A program made the position numbers and the translations under genes. From assembly GCA_028871595.1 (NCBI GenBank), contig JAGWMT010000241.1, positions 1-5,171 on the forward strand: 5,171 bases of DNA, read 5' to 3'. The DNA comes from Elusimicrobiota bacterium. Its GTDB lineage: Bacteria; Elusimicrobiota; Elusimicrobia; UBA1565; UBA9628. The notes under the pieces were generated by a model, which saw only the letters and a program-made list of their open reading frames with translations, did not search any database and was not told the DNA's origin. Shown one piece after another: positions 4,278 to 5,171 of this stretch (its first letter is position 1; every line of letters begins with the position of its first letter).

Positions 4278-5171
4278 CGGCGCAGGGCCGCGCGCCGCAG
4301 GTAGGCCTCGCGCGCCACCATCATGTCCGCCAGGAACAGCGGCAGTTCCTCGAGGAGGAGCGCCTGCGGCCCGTCCACCAAGGCCGTGGCCGGATCGGGA
4401 TGGAAGTCCACCAGGACCATGTTGGCGCCCGCGATCACGCCCTGCGCCGCGGCGTGCATCACGTCCAGGATCCCGTCCGGCCCGGCGGTGCGTGCTCCGA
4501 CCGAATGAGAAGGGTCCACGCAGACCGGCATGCGCGTGAGCCGCTTCACGGCCGGAACGTGGGCGAAGTCCACCAGATTGCGGTGGGGCTCGCCCATATT
4601 GGTCTTCATCCCGCGCAAACCGAACACGACGTGGCTGTTGCCCTCGCTGGCCAGGTACTCCGCGGCGTTGAGCGACTCGTCCAAGGTGATACCGAAGCCG
4701 CGCTTGAGCAGGATCGGAAACTCCCGCTGGCGGCCGACGATCTTGAGCAGCTCGAAGTTCTGCGTGTTGCGCGTGCCGATCTGGAGCATGACGCCGGTGG
4801 GCTGCCCCGCGGCCTTCAGCGCGGCGCGGATCTCGTCCAGGTGCGACTCGTGCGTGATCTCCATGGCGACGACCTTGATCCCGTGCTTCCCGGCCAATTC
4901 GAACACGTACGGCAGGCACTTCTTCCCGTGCCCCTGGAACGCGTAGGGGCTGGTCCGGGGCTTGTACGCTCCCATGCGCGCGCAGATTTGGCCGTTGTCG
5001 CGCAGCGCTCGGAACATCCGGCCCACGTGCTCCCGCGTGTCCACCGCGCACAGGCCCGCGAAGATATGGAGCGTGTCCTGCCCGAAGCGCACCCCGTTGT
5101 AGTCGAAATGGGCGGGTCGAGAGTCGTCCGCGTGGCGTCCCAGGATGCGGTATTCCTCCGACACCCGCACG
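4274..5171 (-). CDS. aroF: 3-deoxy-7-phosphoheptulonate (DAHP) synthase, type I, divergent; 5' end at or beyond window edge
   Basis: DAHP synthase condenses PEP and erythrose 4-phosphate in the first step of the shikimate pathway. Counting from a GTG at 5170, 298 residues are visible. Type I-beta landmarks: A-G-L-C-A-V-D at 38-44 (usually A-G-P-C-S-V-E; C41 is a metal ligand), G-A-Y-K-P-R-T-S-P at 67-75, Q-I-G-T-R-N at 130-135, L-L-K-R-G at 154-158, D-P-S-H at 219-222 (H222, metal), D-F-H-P-D-P at 255-260 and A-L-V-D-G-P-Q at 263-269 (D266, metal). K-P-R-T-S-P separates it from KDO8P synthase. Oddities: the Glu metal ligand of E-V-H-P is D255; the usual C-E-R-G reads G-L-R-G (184-187); and about seven extra residues sit between H222 and D255. 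GTG 5170 lies on the window edge and may not be the true start, so an N-terminal regulatory domain could lie beyond. The TGA overlaps the DUF952 start. Confidence 0.88.
   Translation of the reverse strand, partial: VRVSEEYRILGRHADDSRPAHFDYNGVRFGQDTLHIFAGLCAVDTREHVGRMFRALRDNGQICARMGAYKPRTSPYAFQGHGKKCLPYVFELAGKHGIKVVAMEITHESHLDEIRAALKAAGQPTGVMLQIGTRNTQNFELLKIVGRQREFPILLKRGFGITLDESLNAAEYLASEGNSHVVFGLRGMKTNMGEPHRNLVDFAHVPAVKRLTRMPVCVDPSHSVGARTAGPDGILDVMHAAAQGVIAGANMVLVDFHPDPATALVDGPQALLLEELPLFLADMMVAREAYLRRAALRR

Overview
The window is compact, GC-rich bacterial chromosome (roughly two-thirds G+C, judged by eye). It holds seven protein genes, one intergenic region of about 110 bp and one of 55 bp. 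I see no rRNA, tRNA, CRISPR array, IS element or phage gene. Third codon positions are strongly G/C throughout, and nothing looks recently imported. The taxon cannot be fixed from this sequence. An uncultured, high-GC, possibly diderm lineage is plausible (Elusimicrobiota would be one guess, held weakly). None of the five visible starts has a convincing Shine-Dalgarno sequence, and three of the five are GTG.

Layout, left to right. Positions 1-753 (+) hold the C-terminal part of a two-domain phospholipase D (HKD) protein. Positions 750-1508 (-) hold a 2-oxoglutarate/Fe(II) dioxygenase of the PF10014 type. It meets the PLD gene tail to tail with a 4-base overlap. Positions 1509-1619 are a divergent promoter region with a consensus TATAAT, a perfect GAACAC-CC-GTGTTC inverted repeat inside the promoter spacer, and an A/T dyad. 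Positions 1620-2513 (+) encode an exported, Cys-containing, two-part protein of unknown function with a Gly/Ser linker. Positions 2569-3408 (+) hold nadC and 3412-3978 (+) a short birA, in what looks like one operon behind a TTGAGA-17-TAAGAT promoter. On the opposite strand lie a DUF952 protein (3975-4277) and a divergent type I DAHP synthase (4274 to the right edge). The two are translationally coupled by a GTGA overlap.

How the genes fit together. nadC (NAD synthesis) and birA (biotin attachment) form a cofactor pair often found together in bacteria. The DAHP synthase opens the shikimate pathway. Its partner DUF952 has no known function. The dioxygenase and the exported protein share a control region and are the least explained part of the window.

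The points most worth a second look are: -10 boxes so close to start codons that the mRNAs should be leaderless or nearly so; the operator-like palindrome; the unrecognised exported protein; and three core enzymes with altered signature residues or missing parts (NadC His to Leu, BirA without a C-terminal domain, DAHP synthase with Glu to Asp at a metal position). I did not find a clear new multi-gene defence or mobile system.
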